Assembly: GCF_002833405.1 (NCBI RefSeq)
Contig: NZ_CP025135.1
Location: forward strand, 3,143,501 to 3,207,500
DNA: 64,000 nucleotides
Direction: 5' to 3'
Origin: Planococcus sp. MB-3u-03
GTDB taxonomy: Bacteria; Bacillota; Bacilli; Bacillales_A; Planococcaceae
Positions 45,163-53,915 of the stretch are shown here, one piece after another. The notes beneath the pieces were generated by a model. That model was not told the DNA's origin, did not search any database, and worked only from the letters and a program-made list of their open reading frames with translations. Each line of letters begins with the position of its first letter. Position 1 is the stretch's first letter. The position numbers were made by a program, and so were the translations under genes.

Positions 45163-46629
45163 ATGGCAACAATAGCAGGACAGCAACAAGAAACCATCAA
45201 AACGACCCCTATTTTAATTTCATTCTTAATCGCTGGCTTCATTGGATTGTTCAGTGAGACTGCGCTCAATATGGCATTGGGTGATTTAATCCAACAATTC
45301 GGCGTAGGGTCGTCCACCATCCAATGGCTCACGACCGGATACTTGCTGACACTCGGCATACTGGTCCCTGTGTCGGGCTTATTGCTGCAATGGTTCAGCA
45401 CAAGACAGCTATTCATTGCCGCGCTGGCCTTTTCAGTGACCGGCACCTTGATCGCTGCACTGGCGCCGAGCTTCAGCATTCTCATGGTGGCTCGTGTCAT
45501 CCAGGCAATCGGAACAGGCTTGCTGTTGCCGCTCATGTTCAACACGATTCTATTGATCTTCCCTATTCATCGCAGAGGGGCGATTATGGGATTGATGGGC
45601 TTGGTGATCATGTTCGCTCCGGCGATCGGGCCGACGATTTCCGGATTTTTAATTGAAAACTTAAGCTGGCATTGGATTTTCTGGGTGTCTCTTCCGTTTC
45701 TAGTGTTTGCACTAGTTTTCGGCATCATGTTCATGCAGAACGTCAGCGTGATTACAAAACCTAAGATCGACATCACTTCCATCGTGCTGTCTTCCCTTGG
45801 GTTTGGCGGGATTGTCTATGGATTCAGTACCGCTGGGGAAAGCGGCTGGGGCAGCTTCATCGTCATCGCATCTATTGCGGTTGGATTTGTCTCATTGTTC
45901 TTGTTCTCCATCCGGCAATTTAAAATGGACCAGCCAATGATCAACCTCCGCGTCTTTAAATACCCTATGTTCACACTCGGGCTCGCGGCTGTGTTTATCG
46001 CGTTCATGGTCATCCTGTCATCAGCTATTCTGCTGCCGCTGTATTTGCAGACGGGACTTGGCTTGGCAGCTGTCACAGCCGGGCTCATCCTCCTGCCGGG
46101 CGGCGTGTTAAATGGATTGATGTCACCGATTACCGGGCGGATTTACGATAAATACGGGCCGAGAGGATTGGTCATTCCCGGATTTTCCATCATCATCATT
46201 ACCTTGTGGAACTTATCAGGCGTCACGACCGCCACGACCGCAGTCACAATCGTCGTCTTGAATACTCTTTTGATGGTCGGGGTTTCATTGGTGATGATGC
46301 CTGCCCAAACCAATGCGTTGAATCAATTGCCAAAAGACTTGTATCCAGATGGCACCGCTTTGATGAACACCCTTCAGCAAGTATCAGGCGCCATCGGGAC
46401 AGCGGTCGCCATTACCATCATGTCATCGACACAATCGACCTATATGCAAACTGTATCCGATCCAAACAGCGCTTCCGCTATTCCCGAAGCACTGACTGCC
46501 GGCGTGCAAAATGCCTTTACATTCGGTTTGGTGCTCGCTGTGATCGGCTTGGTGATTTCTTTCTTCATCAAATCCGTCCACCTGGCCAAAGAAGAAGCAC
46601 CTCAAAGAAAAGTTGTCGAAAACACTTAA
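45163..46629 (+). CDS. MFS drug exporter, DHA2 family (LmrB-like), copy 2
   Basis: A protein of about 488 residues with fourteen predicted helices and motifs SETALNMALGDLI and FAPAIGPTISGFL. In large blocks it is the same as the exporter at 12500-13936 (LMVARVxQA, LLLPLMFNTIL, GLVIMFAPAxGPTI). The ATG at 45163 fits the GAGAGGA site better than 45151, which touches it, though 12 bases is long. It forms an operon with the preceding TetR gene. The substrate may be a lincosamide-like or other hydrophobic drug by analogy to LmrB. Confidence 0.9.
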   Translation: MATIAGQQQETIKTTPILISFLIAGFIGLFSETALNMALGDLIQQFGVGSSTIQWLTTGYLLTLGILVPVSGLLLQWFSTRQLFIAALAFSVTGTLIAALAPSFSILMVARVIQAIGTGLLLPLMFNTILLIFPIHRRGAIMGLMGLVIMFAPAIGPTISGFLIENLSWHWIFWVSLPFLVFALVFGIMFMQNVSVITKPKIDITSIVLSSLGFGGIVYGFSTAGESGWGSFIVIASIAVGFVSLFLFSIRQFKMDQPMINLRVFKYPMFTLGLAAVFIAFMVILSSAILLPLYLQTGLGLAAVTAGLILLPGGVLNGLMSPITGRIYDKYGPRGLVIPGFSIIIITLWNLSGVTTATTAVTIVVLNTLLMVGVSLVMMPAQTNALNQLPKDLYPDGTALMNTLQQVSGAIGTAVAITIMSSTQSTYMQTVSDPNSASAIPEALTAGVQNAFTFGLVLAVIGLVISFFIKSVHLAKEEAPQRKVVENT

Positions 46630-46666
46630 AAATGAACGATCGATTCAGCTGGTTTCAATTTAGGAT

Positions 46667-46694
46667 TTGACTTCTTTTTTATTCCAGTTATAAT
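46667..46694 (+). promoter_or_regulatory. Promoter of the tyrS leader
   Basis: TTGACT, 16 bases, TATAAT: a near-consensus vegetative promoter. Transcription should start about 46701. Confidence 0.75.
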
Positions 46695-46744
46695 GAAAAA
46701 CAATATCTGCATAACGAAGATTTGCCCGAGCATTTCGGAGTATA

Positions 46745-47016
46745 AGATCAAAAGCGATGATAAGAACGAGTACCTGTGACTGAAGCATACAGAAAGCAGC
46801 CGGTTGATGAGAGGCGCATGCGGTGTCTGGGGAAATACCTCTTTGAGCTGTGTACCGAACCTTCAGTAGGCTACACCGGAGTTGCATCCGTAATCCATGC
46901 AGAAGTATCGCTTCGGCCGTACTTTCCAAGGGAAGCTGTGCGAGCAGCTTCCGAACTAAGGTGGTAACACGCATATCCGCGTCCTTTAGGGTTTTTCCCT
47001 AGAGGGCGCTTTTTTG
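46745..47016 (+). ncRNA. T-box leader controlling tyrS
   Basis: The region holds the T-box bulge motif AAGGTGGTAACACGC (46958-46972) followed by a terminator hairpin (GCGTCCTTTAGGG / CCCTAGAGGGCGC, then T6) at 46979-47015. Upstream lie AGUA (46769-46772) and GAAAUAC (46833-46838), the pattern expected around a specifier; UAC is a Tyr codon. Uncharged tRNA-Tyr should favour the antiterminator and allow readthrough into tyrS. Confidence 0.9.
46979..47016 (+). terminator. T-box terminator
   Basis: GCGTCCTTTAGGG pairs with CCCTAGAGGGCGC (two G-U pairs), loop TTTTT, then T6. Confidence 0.85.
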
Positions 47017-47067
47017 TATTCTTATAGATTTTGCGATATGACTATTCCAAGACAAGGAGATGTTAGC

Positions 47068-48281
47068 ATGCGACTCAGACCCGCTGAACAAATGAAAATC
47101 ATCGAAAAAGGAGCAGCCGAAATCATCGAGGAAGGCGAATTGCTCGAAAAGCTCGAACGCTCATACAATGAACAGCGCCCGCTCACCATCAAGCTTGGGC
47201 TCGATCCGTCCGCACCTGATATCCACCTTGGCCACGCAGTAGTTTTGCGCAAAATCAAGCAATTACAGGACCTCGGCCACCAGGCGGTCATTTTGATCGG
47301 CGACTTCACCGGGCGCATCGGCGATCCTTCCGGCAAAGCGAAAGGACGGACCGCGCTCAGTGACGAAGCGGTCCGGGAGAATGCGGAAACTTACTATGAA
47401 CAGATCTTCAAAGTGCTCGACAAAACGAAGACAACGGTGCGCTTCAATAGCGAATGGCTGTCGAAACTGAATTTCGAGGAAGTCGGGAAGCTTGCAGCCA
47501 GCACGTCGGTCGCGCGCATGCTCGAACGCGACGATTTCCAGAACCGCTACCAAAGCCAGTCGCCGATCGGCCTCCATGAGTTTTTCTACCCGCTCATGCA
47601 AGCCTACGATTCCGTTGAACTAAAAGCGGACATCGAAATCGGCGGCACCGACCAGACCTTCAATATTTTAATGGGCCGCACGCTGCAAAAGCACATGGGC
47701 CAGGAAAACAAGTCGCCATCTTCATGCCGCTGATCGAAGGGCTCGACGGCGTTGAAAAGATGAGCAAAAGCCTGGGCAATTACATCGGCGTCAGCGAAGC
47801 GCCTGAAATCATGTTCAAAAAGGTAATGGAAGTCCCCGATCCTTTGGTCTTCAAATACTTTGAACTGACGACCGATGAGCATCCCTTGGCGATTGAATCG
47901 CTGCTCGACCGGCTTGAAGACGGCGAAAACCCGCGCAATATCAAATTGGAACTGGCGGAAATCATCACGGCGCTCTACCACGGCGAAGACGCGATGAAAG
48001 AAGCAAAACGCTACTTCGAGACCGCCTTCCAAAAGCGTGAAATCCCGGAAAATATCCCTTCGCTGCTGGTGGAAATCGGCAAGGAACGCATCGAAGAAGT
48101 CATCCCGCAGCTCGTGGAATCCGGATTTGTCCGCAGCAAAAGTGAATTTGTCCGGCTCATTGAACAAAACGGCGTATCGTTTAACGGCGACAAGCTGACA
48201 CGCGAAGAACTCGACACCATCGTCCATAACGGCGACGTCCTGCAGATCGGCAAAAAGCGCTTCGTGCGTTTTGAAAAATAA
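47068..48281 (+). pseudogene. tyrS: Tyrosyl-tRNA synthetase, interrupted by a one-base frameshift
   Basis: A class I TyrRS with HLGH at residues 53-56, KMSKS in the downstream frame, and a C-terminal S4-like domain (VRSKSEFVRLIEQNGVSFNGDKL). The 5' frame runs to a stop just after the A4 run at 47705-47708; restoring one A continues as [21 protein letters not shown] and reaches TAA at 48279-48281, making about 404 residues. It resembles the TyrZ type rather than the major Bacillus TyrS. It starts at the ATG at 47068 after AAGGAG. Either sequence error, or the gene is dispensable because another TyrRS exists. Confidence 0.88.
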
Positions 48282-48318
48282 GTAAAGAAAAGGAGAGTGA
48301 CCGAAAGTAAAGGTTGAT

Positions 48319-48497
48319 GTCCATTGCGACGGACGCTTTCGGGGCCACAGGATGTGGGTCATGCAGCTGGCGCGACAGGACGTCGCGTTGCCAGCTGCCA
48401 GGGCACCATGTAATTTCGTTGCTCCCACATCTGCAATGCAGATGCGTCGCAAATAAATGAACTCAGTTCCACTTCGTTCATTTATTCGCCGCCTCCA
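48319..48497. repeat. Structured intergenic element
   Basis: About 180 bp between tyrS and aldA with nested pairing: TTGCGACG (48324) with CGTCGCAA (48445), GATGTGGG (48351) with CCCACATC (48424), the hairpin CAGCTGGC-GCGAC / GTCGC-GTTGCCAGCTG (48364-48397), CATCTGC / GCAGATG (48428-48444) and AATAAATGAAC / GTTCATTTATT (48452-48486). It does not look coding. It could be a REP-like repeat or a structured RNA. Confidence 0.55.
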
Positions 48498-48552
48498 TTT
48501 CCATCAGCTGTTATGAAAATAAAAATTATAAAAAAGTCAGACATAATTAAAA

Positions 48553-48590
48553 CAGCCGGAGAAAAAGAATCTTTTTTCTCCGGCTGCTTC
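48553..48590. terminator. Terminator between tyrS and aldA
   Basis: CAGCCGGAGAAAAAG and CTTTTTTCTCCGGCTG pair strongly; TTTT follows on the reverse strand. It can serve both convergent transcripts. Confidence 0.75.
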
Positions 48591-48625
48591 ATTTTATATA
48601 CGTATGGGACAGACCCTTTTTTACT

Positions 48626-50065
48626 TTATTTTTTATACTGCATATAAACAACTTGTGTCGCAAGGAAGTCTTCCATGCCGTGCTTGCCGTCCGCACCGCC
48701 GAGGCCGGATTGGCGCATGCCGGCGTGATAGCCTTGCACTGCTTCGAAGTTTTCGCGGTTGACGTAAGTCTCGCCGAACTTCATTTCATTGACGACGCGC
48801 ATTGCTTCGTTCAAGTCGTCTGTATAGATAGAAGAAGACAAGCCGAAGACCGTATCGTTGGCCATTTCAATCGCTTCTTCTATTGTACTGAAGGTGGTCA
48901 TCGGAAGCACCGGCCCGAAAATCTCTTCGCGCATGATATCGGAATCGTGCGTCACGTTCGTTAAAATAGTTGGCTTGTAGAAGAACCCGGCCAGATCCGC
49001 GCGTTCCCCGCCTGTCGCAACGGTCGCCCCTTGCGACACTGCATCTTTAACCATGCCTTCGACAGTTTCCAAACGGTCCTGGCTAATCAGCGGCCCCATT
49101 GTTACGTCTTTGCTTTCTCTCGGGTCGCCAAGCTTGGTCGCTTCAAATGCCTGGATAAGTTTTTGGCTGAGCTCTTCTGCCACGCTTTCATGGACATAAA
49201 GGCGCTCCGCATTCGTACACGCCTGTCCGCCATTTGCGAGTCTCGATGTGGTGATGGCTTTTGCGGCCAGGTCCAAATCTGCATGCTGTGTGACGATGGC
49301 TGGCGCTTTGCCGCCAAGTTCGAGATTGACCTTGGTGATGTTTTGCGCTGCCGCTTCCATTACTTTCGTGCCGGCTGGCAAGCTTCCTGTCATCGTGATC
49401 ATTTGGACTTTTTTATGCGAAGCCATTGCGTTGCCAATCTCAGAACCGGTTCCGGTTACCACATTGTAGACGCCTTTTGGAATTTCTTCCATCGCGTCGA
49501 CGATTTTCGTGAATTCCATTGCAGTATTCGGTGTTTGCTGGCTCGGTTTGATGACGATTGTGCAGCCAGTGACGAGCGCTGTCGCGACTTTCCGTGCCAG
49601 GATGAATACCGGGAAATTCCAAGGGATAATGCCTGCCACGACGCCGATCGGCTTCTTGTAGACTAAGATATTTTCATTCGGGCGGTCGCTTGGGACGATT
49701 TCCCCCTCGATGCGTCGTGCCCATTCGGACATATAATGGAAGTAATCAATCGCCAAGTCGACTTCGCCGCTTGCCAGTTCATAGTCTTTTCCTTGCTCTT
49801 CCTGCAATAAGTCGATAAATTTATCACGGTTTTCAGCGATCTTATCGCCCAGCTTGCGGACAATTTTCCCGCGTTCGATATTCGGTTTCAATTCCCAAGC
49901 CTGTTGTGCCTGATGCGCCGCTTCTACTGCCTTATCCACATCTTCTTCCGTTCCTTTAGGAATCTTAGAAATCACTTGTTCCGTTGCCGGGTTGATGATG
50001 TCGATCCATTCGTCTCCAGTAGACTTTATATATTCGCCGTTCACATACATTTGGTGAGTTTGCAA
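48626..50065 (-). CDS. aldA: Aldehyde dehydrogenase, lactaldehyde/glycolaldehyde type
   Basis: A 479-residue NAD-dependent aldehyde dehydrogenase, the same length as E. coli AldA and sharing motifs such as YMSEWARRIEGEI, GVVAGIIPWNFPVFILARK, LELGGKAPAIV and GETYVNRENFEA. Catalytic C283 sits in GGQACTNAERLYV. It oxidises short hydroxyaldehydes such as L-lactaldehyde and glycolaldehyde. I choose the TTG at 50065, six bases after GGAGGAG; the long in-frame N-terminal extension looks unlike the family. Monocistronic by layout. Confidence 0.9.
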   Translation of the reverse strand: MQTHQMYVNGEYIKSTGDEWIDIINPATEQVISKIPKGTEEDVDKAVEAAHQAQQAWELKPNIERGKIVRKLGDKIAENRDKFIDLLQEEQGKDYELASGEVDLAIDYFHYMSEWARRIEGEIVPSDRPNENILVYKKPIGVVAGIIPWNFPVFILARKVATALVTGCTIVIKPSQQTPNTAMEFTKIVDAMEEIPKGVYNVVTGTGSEIGNAMASHKKVQMITMTGSLPAGTKVMEAAAQNITKVNLELGGKAPAIVTQHADLDLAAKAITTSRLANGGQACTNAERLYVHESVAEELSQKLIQAFEATKLGDPRESKDVTMGPLISQDRLETVEGMVKDAVSQGATVATGGERADLAGFFYKPTILTNVTHDSDIMREEIFGPVLPMTTFSTIEEAIEMANDTVFGLSSSIYTDDLNEAMRVVNEMKFGETYVNRENFEAVQGYHAGMRQSGLGGADGKHGMEDFLATQVVYMQYKK

Positions 50066-50163
50066 AAGATCTCCTCCTAATTTTCCAATTAGTAGGTTTT
50101 TCCCTTTATGGTTACCGGTAAACTTGGCCTTCTGCACTAACATGCTTAGACAGGCTTAAACTT

Positions 50164-50862
50164 TTACACAGCGTCAGGGTTTCCCAGAAACTTAGTTTCC
50201 AGTTCATGTTCATATCCCTCGCCTACACGGTAAGCCTTGGCGTAAGGGCGTGAACTGACAGCGCTATGCAAGTCCTGTCCAGTAAAATGAAGCGCCACGC
50301 CGTCATCCGCCGCGAGCCCTGGCTTGATCTGCCCGTGCTTCAGCAGCCGTTGAAACGTCGGACGCCGGTGTGTTTCCCCGTCGTAATGGGGGCAATTGCT
50401 GCCGGTCAAAAACCCTAAGCAGTCCAATTGATGAAGCTCATCGCCATAAGAATCGGTGACGCCTTGTTCGAACCAGCAAATCGATCCCGCACTGATGCCT
50501 GCCAGGATAATTCCTTGATTCCAAGCTTTTTCAATGATCCGGTCCAAGCCCCATTCCCGCCACAACGCAAGCAAGTTTTTCGTATTGCCCCCGCCGACAT
50601 ACAAAATGTCCTGCGACAAGACAAACTCTTCCAGATCTTGTGCGGGCGGCTTGAATAATGACAGATGCGTCGGCTCGCAGCTTTGTTGTTCGAAGAAATC
50701 GTAGAAGCGCGCGATATAGCTGTCCGCGTCCCCGCTCGCAGTTGGGATAAAGCAGATCTTTGGCGTTTTTTTCGGTGATTGCTCCAATATGTATAAATCG
50801 AGGAGTGGATTGTCAGGCTCCATCGAGAAGCCGCCTCCGCCTAGTGCGATAATCTGTTTCAT
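50164..50862 (-). CDS. Peptidase E-like S51 family protein
   Basis: A 232-residue protein with LGGGGFSMEPDNPLLD at the front, IPTASGDADSYIARFY, VGGGNTKNLLALW and the nucleophile S124 in LAGISAGSICWF. It matches Bacillus YgaJ-type peptidase E (Asp dipeptidase), distinct in sequence from the one at 42650. The ATG at 50862 has GGGAGG. It is between aldA and the zinc-ribbon genes on the same strand. Confidence 0.88.
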   Translation of the reverse strand: MKQIIALGGGGFSMEPDNPLLDLYILEQSPKKTPKICFIPTASGDADSYIARFYDFFEQQSCEPTHLSLFKPPAQDLEEFVLSQDILYVGGGNTKNLLALWREWGLDRIIEKAWNQGIILAGISAGSICWFEQGVTDSYGDELHQLDCLGFLTGSNCPHYDGETHRRPTFQRLLKHGQIKPGLAADDGVALHFTGQDLHSAVSSRPYAKAYRVGEGYEHELETKFLGNPDAV

Positions 50863-50878
50863 TGGGTTTCCTCCCTCT

Positions 50879-51121
50879 CTATCCCCCATACAGCTCTTTA
50901 TCTTTTTGATTGCTCAAGCGGATGTAATACGGAAACAGCACGATGAGCAATAGCCCAATTGTTCCGCTTAAATACCCGAGCCCCATCAAAAAGCCGCCAT
51001 TGTTGAATGATACGTATTGTCGCTCGCCGCAAGACGGGCAATTTTTCCCATCTTTTGCCATGCCCAGTTTCCAGATATCTTTTGCTTTCCATTTAACTCC
51101 ACAATTTGTGCAATGTGCCAT
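50879..51121 (-). CDS. Zinc-ribbon membrane protein (TIGR04104-like)
   Basis: An 80-residue protein with a Cys4 ribbon (HCTNCGVKWKAKD; CPSCGERQYV), a spacer of about 20 residues between the Cys pairs, and a C-terminal helix of about 20 residues. The family of small cxxc-20-cxxc proteins is widespread in Bacillales and uncharacterised. The ATG at 51121 is nine bases after GGAAAGG. It is paired with a paralogue just upstream. Confidence 0.75.
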   Translation of the reverse strand: MAHCTNCGVKWKAKDIWKLGMAKDGKNCPSCGERQYVSFNNGGFLMGLGYLSGTIGLLLIVLFPYYIRLSNQKDKELYGG

Positions 51122-51166
51122 AGTCTTCATCCTTTCCAGATCTATTTGTCTTCTATAGATAAAGCA

Positions 51167-51409
51167 TCAGCGTTTCTTCAATTGCATTTCTTCATTTTCA
51201 CTGCTCAGCTTCATGAACAGATGGTCTTTCATTTCCCATAAGCATTCCAGCCACGTTCCCCAAAACAGCATGTCCCGAAATGTGTGATCTTCCACTTTCA
51301 TATACTGGACAACCCCGCAGTTCGGGCATGGGCAGCCATCCTTTAATTCATACAACCAATGCTTTTCTTTAGATTTCCAGCGATATCGACAATTCGTGCA
51401 GCGTGTCAT
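51167..51409 (-). CDS. Zinc-ribbon protein (TIGR04104-like), paralogue
   Basis: An 80-residue protein with the same ribbon (RCTNCRYRWKSKEKHW; CPCPNCGVVQYMKV). It lacks the C-terminal helix of the neighbour and ends in a charged tail. The two genes are 45 bases apart and probably arose by tandem duplication. I know no role. Confidence 0.72.
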   Translation of the reverse strand: MTRCTNCRYRWKSKEKHWLYELKDGCPCPNCGVVQYMKVEDHTFRDMLFWGTWLECLWEMKDHLFMKLSSENEEMQLKKR

Positions 51410-51482
51410 TTTTCTCGACTCCTTTCATTATTTTACTCTCATTTCCAATAAAGGTTTCATAAAAGGCAAAAATTTCTTTACA

Positions 51483-51518
51483 AAAAAAGCCGTCAGAGAA
51501 AATTCCCTGGCGGCTTTT
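51483..51518. terminator. Terminator before the zinc-ribbon genes
   Basis: AAAGCCGTCAG and CTGGCGGCTTT with A and T runs on either side. It ends the Zur-box operon. Confidence 0.75.
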
Positions 51519-51535
51519 ACGTATTCAGATAAAGT

Positions 51536-51889
51536 TCATTCGCTGATAAACAGGAAAACCTGCTTGTCTTCCTGTCCTGCTTCGCCGGCGAAACGGTCTG
51601 TATAGTCGAGCCATTTGGCGCGTTCTCGGCGGGCTTCGATTTTATCGCCGAGCTCCGCTTCGATTTGTTGCATCATGGTGGCGATTTCCTTGAGCGAGCG
51701 GTTGAAGCGGTAAGCTGCCTGCTCGAACGGCGAATGAAGCACCAGCAAACGGCGAAATTCCTCTACTGTATCCGCTTGTTCAGCCAGTGCATCTTCCAGT
51801 TCTATGATAAAGCGGTACAGTTGCCGCTGCTCCTCACCCAGTTTCGCCACTTCGCTTTTCAGCAAATAGGCAATCATGCCGTCGTTCAT
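51536..51889 (-). CDS. Hypothetical helical protein in the Zur-box operon
   Basis: A 117-residue, highly charged, mostly helical protein (SEVAKLGEEQRQLYRFIIELEDALAEQADTVEEFRRLLVLHSP ... IEARRERAKWLDYTDRF) with no Cys and no membrane helix. I do not recognise the family. It begins 23 bases after rpsN and has no separate promoter or terminator that I can see, so it is probably cotranscribed with the zinc-independent ribosomal proteins. Confidence 0.72.
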   Translation of the reverse strand: MNDGMIAYLLKSEVAKLGEEQRQLYRFIIELEDALAEQADTVEEFRRLLVLHSPFEQAAYRFNRSLKEIATMMQQIEAELGDKIEARRERAKWLDYTDRFAGEAGQEDKQVFLFISE

Positions 51890-51912
51890 TGCCCCACTCC
51901 TCTTTCACTGTC

Positions 51913-52182
51913 TTACCAACTTGATTTTTTGACGCCGGGGATCTGCCCTTTATGTGCAAGGTCGCGGAATGCGATGCGGGACATGCCGAATTTGCGCATG
52001 AAGCCGCGCGGGCGCCCGGTCACTTCGCAACGGTTCTTCAAACGGGTCGGCGACGAATCTTTCGGCAGTTTCGCCAATGCTTCGTGATCGCCTTGCGTTT
52101 TCAGTTCTTTGCGAAGTTCCGCATAGCGCACCACCATTTCACGTTGTTTTTTATCGCGTGCTACTTTTGATTTCTTGGCCAT
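51913..52182 (-). CDS. rpsN: Zinc-independent 30S ribosomal protein S14
   Basis: An 89-residue S14. It carries the family motifs RYAELRKEL and [21 protein letters not shown] but not the four-Cys zinc site of the short type, so it is the C-minus paralogue (YhzA-like) that replaces zinc-binding S14 when zinc is scarce. It follows rpmG by 39 bases and a Zur box controls the pair. Confidence 0.93.
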   Translation of the reverse strand: MAKKSKVARDKKQREMVVRYAELRKELKTQGDHEALAKLPKDSSPTRLKNRCEVTGRPRGFMRKFGMSRIAFRDLAHKGQIPGVKKSSW

Positions 52183-52221
52183 CGATAGGCTCCTCTCTAT
52201 TATGCAATAATTTTTGCTGGA

Positions 52222-52371
52222 TTACTTGGTTTCGCGGTGCAAAGTCACTTTTTTCAAACGCGGGCAATATTTTTTCAATTCGATGCGCTCCGGGTTGTTG
52301 CGCTTGTTTTTGGTCGTCGAGTAATTGCGGTCGCCCGTTTCTGTGCAGGCCAATGTAATGTTCACTCTCAT
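52222..52371 (-). CDS. rpmG: Zinc-independent 50S ribosomal protein L33
   Basis: A 49-residue L33 ([17 protein letters not shown] ... [24 protein letters not shown]). It has only two isolated Cys (C9 and C34) instead of two CxxC pairs, so it is a C-minus form. The ATG at 52371 follows GGAG. It is first in the operon, 18 bases from a Zur box. Confidence 0.9.
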   Translation of the reverse strand: MRVNITLACTETGDRNYSTTKNKRNNPERIELKKYCPRLKKVTLHRETK

Positions 52372-52388
52372 TTGTTTCTCCACTCCTA

Positions 52389-52411
52389 TAAATCGTAATT
52401 ATTACTATTTA
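52389..52411 (-). promoter_or_regulatory. Zur box
   Basis: Arms TAAATCGTAAT and ATTACTATTTA around one central T: one mismatch from the Bacillus Zur palindrome. It lies 18 bases upstream of rpmG, so the operon should be derepressed under zinc starvation. Confidence 0.88.
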
Positions 52412-52452
52412 CACTATATACTCTTCCCCGGAAAGCGCAAGAATTTTTCCTG

Positions 52453-52483
52453 CAGCGAAAAAGGCAGCGCCGAAGCTGCCATT
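52453..52483 (-). terminator. Terminator after the Y-family polymerase
   Basis: GGCAGC / GCTGCC around TTCGGC, then TTTTTC on the reverse strand. Confidence 0.75.
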
Positions 52484-52486
52484 TCC

Positions 52487-53743
52487 TTATTTTTTGTGGC
52501 CGCCGATCAGCTTCGTGCGGTCAATCGCCGTGCCGGCGTCTGTACCGGAAACGCCACGGTAAATCGCGGTCGGCCCGTGCTTGCGCTTGATCGCATCCAT
52601 CGCTGCGCCAAGGCGCCGCCTTTGCCATTTATCCGCTTCGAACAAGCTCAGCTGCATCGAAGTTTCGTCTTCCAGATTGGTGATGGACAGCGAGATTTGA
52701 CGGACGGGCTGGCCGGTGTAGAATTCCCGGAACAGTTCTTTGCACACAGCGTAGATTTTCAAGGTGTCGTTGGTTGCTTCGTCGATCGAACGCGAGCGTG
52801 AGAAGCCTCCGCCGAATGAAGTTTTGCTGTAGCTCATGCCGAGATGGATCGTGCGCCCTGCCATGCGCGCTTCCCGTGTGCGCATCGCGACATCTTCACA
52901 CATTTCCAGCACAATCGTCAGGATGTCTTCACGCGTTTCATAATCGCGGTAAAGAATTTGGCCTTTCCCGAAACTTTTCTGGCCTTCGATGAGCAGCGAT
53001 CCAAGTTCCGAGTAATCGATGCCGCGCGCGTGCTGGTGCAGTTGATGGCCCATGATGCCGAAGCGGTCCTCTAGCCGTTTGACGTCCGCCCGCGCCAAGT
53101 CGCCGACTGTGAATATGCCCATATTATTGAGGTTGCGCTCCATTCGGCTGCCGATGCCCCACATTTTGCTGAGCGGTGAAACCGGCCATAATTTTCTCGG
53201 CACGTCTTTCATCGTCCAATGCGCGAGCCCTCTTTTCTTGCCTTCTAAGTCGAGTGCCAGCTTGGCCAGCAGCATATTCGGCCCGATGCCGACTGCAGAC
53301 GGCAAGCCGAACTGGCGCATGATCGAATCCTGCATGTCGATGGCTGCTTTTTCCGGAGTTCCATACACATGAATGATGCCCGTCAAATCGATGAAACTCT
53401 CATCCACACTGTAGACATGGATGTCTTCTTTCGGGACATACTGGGCGAACAGGTCGGTAATGGCCATCGAAATCTCCAAGTAAAACTGCATCCTCGGCTC
53501 AATGAGCAGGATATCCGGATGATCCGGAATTTCAAATAGCCGTGTGCCGGTTTTGACACCGAAGCGTTTTTTCATTTCCGGCGAGGCTGCGAGCACGACG
53601 CTGCCTTTTCGCTCCTGGTTCCCGACGATGGCGATGCACGCTTCCATCGGATCAAGGCCGCGCTCGACTGCTGAACAGCTGGCGTAAAAGCTGCGCATGT
53701 CGATACAGGCGATATAGCGGGGCTTTCCTGTTTGTTTTCCCAT
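52487..53743 (-). CDS. Y-family DNA polymerase (UvrX/DinB-like)
   Basis: A 418-residue translesion polymerase. It has the catalytic motifs ACIDMRSFYASC near residue 8 and YSVDESFIDLTG near 105, a helix-hairpin-helix (MWGIGSRMERNLNNMGI) and a little-finger domain. It resembles UvrX/YqjW more than DinB. I choose the ATG at 53743, after GGGAGTGG. A LexA box upstream shows SOS induction. It inserts nucleotides across damaged bases with low fidelity. Confidence 0.9.
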   Translation of the reverse strand: MGKQTGKPRYIACIDMRSFYASCSAVERGLDPMEACIAIVGNQERKGSVVLAASPEMKKRFGVKTGTRLFEIPDHPDILLIEPRMQFYLEISMAITDLFAQYVPKEDIHVYSVDESFIDLTGIIHVYGTPEKAAIDMQDSIMRQFGLPSAVGIGPNMLLAKLALDLEGKKRGLAHWTMKDVPRKLWPVSPLSKMWGIGSRMERNLNNMGIFTVGDLARADVKRLEDRFGIMGHQLHQHARGIDYSELGSLLIEGQKSFGKGQILYRDYETREDILTIVLEMCEDVAMRTREARMAGRTIHLGMSYSKTSFGGGFSRSRSIDEATNDTLKIYAVCKELFREFYTGQPVRQISLSITNLEDETSMQLSLFEADKWQRRRLGAAMDAIKRKHGPTAIYRGVSGTDAGTAIDRTKLIGGHKK

Positions 53744-53759
53744 GACGCCACTCCCATAT

Positions 53760-53773
53760 AGAACGTTTGTTCT
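53760..53773 (-). promoter_or_regulatory. LexA (SOS) box
   Basis: AGAACGTTTGTTCT: GAAC-n4-GTTC, the Gram-positive SOS core, 17 bases upstream of the polymerase start. Confidence 0.75.
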
Positions 53774-53915
53774 TATTTTAATGGAAAAGATAGAAAGCGG
53801 CAAGAGGCAAAAGAGAGGAATTCCCAAAAATACAGAATGTTTTGAACTAATTTGGGATAATCAGTAAACTTAAAGAGCAAAGATGGAAAGAACAATTCGA
53901 GGGAGGAATGCCATA

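Noticed and set aside
47705..47708. Programmed frameshift in tyrS
   Set aside because: The A4 run has no slippery heptamer, stimulatory hairpin or Shine-Dalgarno spacing typical of programmed shifts, and TyrRS is not known to use one.
47604..48452. Long reverse ORF antisense to tyrS
   Set aside because: It is a shadow of the real gene and lacks a ribosome binding site.
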